A DNA stretch of 7,449 nt. Origin: Ruminiclostridium sp. (GTDB lineage Bacteria > Bacillota_A > Clostridia > Oscillospirales > Ruminococcaceae). The stretch spans positions 1 to 7,449 of the forward strand of contig JAFZOA010000417.1 in assembly GCA_017550775.1 (NCBI GenBank), in the 5' to 3' direction. Below are positions 5,890-7,449 of the stretch, piece after piece. Both the position numbers and the translations under genes were made by a program. The notes beneath the pieces were generated by a model that saw only the letters and a program-made list of their open reading frames with translations, was not told the DNA's origin and ran no database searches. Each line of letters opens with the position of its first letter. Positions within the stretch are counted from its first letter, which is position 1.

Positions 5890-5980
5890 AATAAAAGAAC
5901 GTAGTTGGATTGAATAGTTTTCACATTTTTAACCAAAACATGGTAATATTGACTGTAATATGTTAAAATTACTCAAAGTA

Positions 5981-6009
5981 TTGACAAAAACATTCATAAA
6001 TGCTAACAT
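5981..6009 (+). promoter_or_regulatory. Sigma-A type promoter for the chemoreceptor gene
   Basis: TTGACA (5981-5986) is a perfect -35. After 17 nt comes TAACAT (6004-6009), 4 of 6 to consensus, preceded by TGC, which makes it an extended -10. The predicted start near 6016 gives a leader of about 75 nt. No flagellar sigma-D (TAAA with GCCGATAT) pattern was seen. Confidence 0.65.
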
Positions 6010-6016
6010 TATGAAT
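5992..6016. repeat. 8-bp inverted repeat flanking the chemoreceptor -10 box
   Basis: ATTCATAA (5992-5999) and TTATGAAT (6009-6016) are perfect inverted arms with a 9-nt gap that contains most of the -10 hexamer. A dimeric regulator bound here would block the promoter, so a repressor operator is plausible. It is AT-rich, so chance is possible. Confidence 0.45.
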
Positions 6017-6038
6017 ACGACGAAATGTTCGATTCTCG

Positions 6039-6068
6039 TTTTGTCACATTTTGTTCAATTTTGTAACA
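6039..6068 (+). repeat. Three tandem 10-nt repeats in the chemoreceptor leader
   Basis: TTTTGTCACA, TTTTGTTCAA and TTTTGTAACA follow one another without gaps, each sharing TTTTGT and a final A. The 10-nt period is about one helical turn. They lie within the predicted untranslated leader, just upstream of the GGAGG at 6072. They could be a cooperative DNA site or an RNA-binding U-rich motif; neither is shown. Confidence 0.6.
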
Positions 6069-6089
6069 CACGGAGGTTAAAAGCTGATT

Positions 6090-7449
6090 ATGTTCAAGAA
6101 ACTCGGAACGCAGATCGTGTTCATCACGACAATATGTATAATTGTCGTTATTGCGGTCATGCTCACAGTAACCCTGCTTTCGTTCCATAGCTACAATGAT
6201 TCTATCCTATTGGAAAGAGCAAAGGTCGGTATGGAAGTACTCGAAAATACTATCAACAGCGAGATAGACGTACTCGCGGAAAGCCTTCTCCGTATGGAAG
6301 TAACGGAGGGTGTGGGCACTGCCTGTGCGGAAAAGGACGAAGCTGCGCTGTCGTCAATGTGGAGCAACATAAACTCCAACGGCAAGCTGTTCATAGCAAT
6401 TGCCGATATGGACGGAAACCTCATTTACAAGAGCTCCAACTACCCGTTCTCTACATTCGACTATAAGAATATCGCCAGCGGCAACAGACCCAGCGGCGTA
6501 TATCTCGATAACAACGCTCTCTGCGCTGTATTCGGCTCCACGTTCACAGAGAATGACATTACCTCGGTAGGTCTTGTCGGCTTCGATATGAAGGACTCCG
6601 AATGGATGGAGAAGGTCAAGAGCCTCGTTGACTGCGATGTTACCGTTTTCAACGGAAATCTCCGTTATTCCACAACTCTCGGTGCAAGTCTCGTAGGTAC
6701 TCCTATGGGCGACAGCATCAAGAAGATCGTGCTTGACAGCAAGCAGCCTTTCGAAGGCACCGCTACGATCAACAATGCTCCTTTCTATGTTTCTTACTCG
6801 CCTATGTATGACCTGAACAATAATACTGTCGGCGCATGGTTTGCAGGCTCGAACGCTACTGCCGCAAACGCTGAATTCACCTCCGTTACCGTTATCGCTA
6901 TAATAATAGGCGCTGTAGGCGCGCTCGGCATAGCTGCATTCATCTTCATCTTCTGCACGACCCGTGTTACGAAGCCGCTCAAGTATGCGGAAGAGTACGC
7001 ACAGGAAATGCTCAAGGGTCAGCTCGATACCACCAACGTTACATACAAGTTCGCCAACGATGAAGTCGGGACCTTCGTGGGAGTTCTCCAGAATGCAAAG
7101 CAGGGAATGAACGCGGTCGTAAGCGACTCGTCGAGAATACTCGCTGCTATGGCTGACGGCGACTTCACCGAAACGCCGAATGTTGAGTACCCCGGCGTAT
7201 TCGCGGATATCGAGAGAAATATCATCAAGATCGAGGACGATCTCGGCGTTACACTCAGCAATATGAACACCTCCTCCGACGAGGTACTTACAGGCTCCAA
7301 CCAGATGGCTGAAGGCTCTCAGTCCCTCGCAGACGGCACCACACGTCAGGCGTCCGCTATCGAGCAGATTTCCGCTACTATCGCGGAAGTATCCTCTCAG
7401 ATCGCTACCACAGCCCAGAATGCGGCTCAGGCCGGCGAACTCTCCAAGC
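6090..7449 (+). CDS. Methyl-accepting chemotaxis protein, 3' end outside the window
   Basis: Transmembrane chemoreceptor that would sense an outside signal and control the CheA kinase. 453 codons are visible and the frame is open at the right edge. Order: short cytosolic tail, TM1 (about 8-31), extracellular sensor (32-264), TM2 (265-289), HAMP (about 291-343), a second HAMP-like segment (345-390, with MADGDFT), then the start of the signalling domain from about 391, where GSQSLADGTTRQASAIEQIS is typical of MCPs. The sensor has Cache-like blocks, FIAIADMDGNLIYKS (101-115) and PFYVSYSPMYD (231-241), and may be a Cache_3/Cache_2 type; the ligand is unknown. The methylation helix and hairpin tip lie mostly outside. 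ATG 6090 is preceded by GGAGG with a long 13-nt gap; a CTG at 6084 is better spaced but an unusual start. An in-frame stop at 6078 blocks further extension. Confidence 0.92.
   Translation, partial: MFKKLGTQIVFITTICIIVVIAVMLTVTLLSFHSYNDSILLERAKVGMEVLENTINSEIDVLAESLLRMEVTEGVGTACAEKDEAALSSMWSNINSNGKLFIAIADMDGNLIYKSSNYPFSTFDYKNIASGNRPSGVYLDNNALCAVFGSTFTENDITSVGLVGFDMKDSEWMEKVKSLVDCDVTVFNGNLRYSTTLGASLVGTPMGDSIKKIVLDSKQPFEGTATINNAPFYVSYSPMYDLNNNTVGAWFAGSNATAANAEFTSVTVIAIIIGAVGALGIAAFIFIFCTTRVTKPLKYAEEYAQEMLKGQLDTTNVTYKFANDEVGTFVGVLQNAKQGMNAVVSDSSRILAAMADGDFTETPNVEYPGVFADIERNIIKIEDDLGVTLSNMNTSSDEVLTGSNQMAEGSQSLADGTTRQASAIEQISATIAEVSSQIATTAQNAAQAGELSK

Larger units (their letters stand above)
5785..6089. 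other. Divergent intergenic region between spoVAC and the chemoreceptor gene
   Basis: About 305 AT-rich nt without a credible gene. In order it holds the spoVAC ribosome site, a 10-bp palindrome, a candidate forespore promoter for spoVAC, a vegetative-type promoter for the receptor gene with an inverted repeat around its -10, a triple 10-nt repeat, and the receptor's GGAGG. Between about 5890 and 5980 I see nothing definite. Confidence 0.7.

Noticed and set aside
5960..6190. A 76-codon open frame overlapping the chemoreceptor start
   Set aside because: No ribosome site; it runs through the receptor promoter and into the receptor's TM1 in another frame.
1..7449. Mobile elements, CRISPR arrays, tRNA or rRNA genes, defence or toxin-antitoxin systems
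   Set aside because: No transposase or integrase, no regular spacer-repeat pattern, no RNA gene and no such protein family was seen in the window.

Overview
The window looks like chromosomal DNA from an anaerobic, spore-forming, plant-fibre-degrading Firmicute (class Clostridia, most likely a Ruminococcus-type Oscillospiraceae). The evidence is the gene mix: a lichenase-type GH16 lipoprotein, a cytosolic CelC-like GH5 glucanase, a three-gene spoVAC-spoVAD-spoVAE operon, a PAS-like/GGDEF protein and a Cache-type chemoreceptor. Strong GGAGG ribosome sites and AT-rich extended -10 promoters fit the same group. The genus is inference; no rRNA or marker gene is present.

Layout. 1-496 (minus): 5' part of a secreted GH16 beta-glucanase lipoprotein running off the left edge. 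497-714: divergent AT-rich intergenic region with a candidate promoter each way and a 7-bp inverted repeat. 715-1671 (plus): GH5 glucanase, ending at a strong intrinsic terminator (1715-1749). 1841-2311 (plus): TspO/MBR membrane protein. 2435-2463: a consensus sigma-A promoter driving 2514-3869 (plus), a soluble protein with two tandem PAS-like modules and a GGDEF domain. 3890-3920: terminator between convergent units. 5784 down to 3929 (minus): spoVAC, spoVAD, spoVAE in one tight operon. 5785-6089: divergent intergenic region with a possible forespore promoter for spoVA, a vegetative promoter for the receptor, an inverted repeat around its -10 and a triple 10-nt repeat in its leader. 6090-7449 (plus): methyl-accepting chemotaxis protein running off the right edge.

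How the genes fit together. The GH16 lipoprotein would cut mixed-linkage beta-glucan at the cell surface and the cytosolic GH5 would cut imported oligosaccharides; their divergent arrangement suggests shared control. The spoVA genes encode the dipicolinic acid channel of the developing spore. The GGDEF protein and the chemoreceptor are signalling genes with no visible direct link to the enzymes. All genes belong to known families. I found no mobile element, CRISPR array, tRNA, rRNA or defence system, and no clear undescribed system. The least explained features are non-coding: the inverted repeats at promoters, the 10-nt triple repeat, and the missing inhibitory site in the GGDEF domain.
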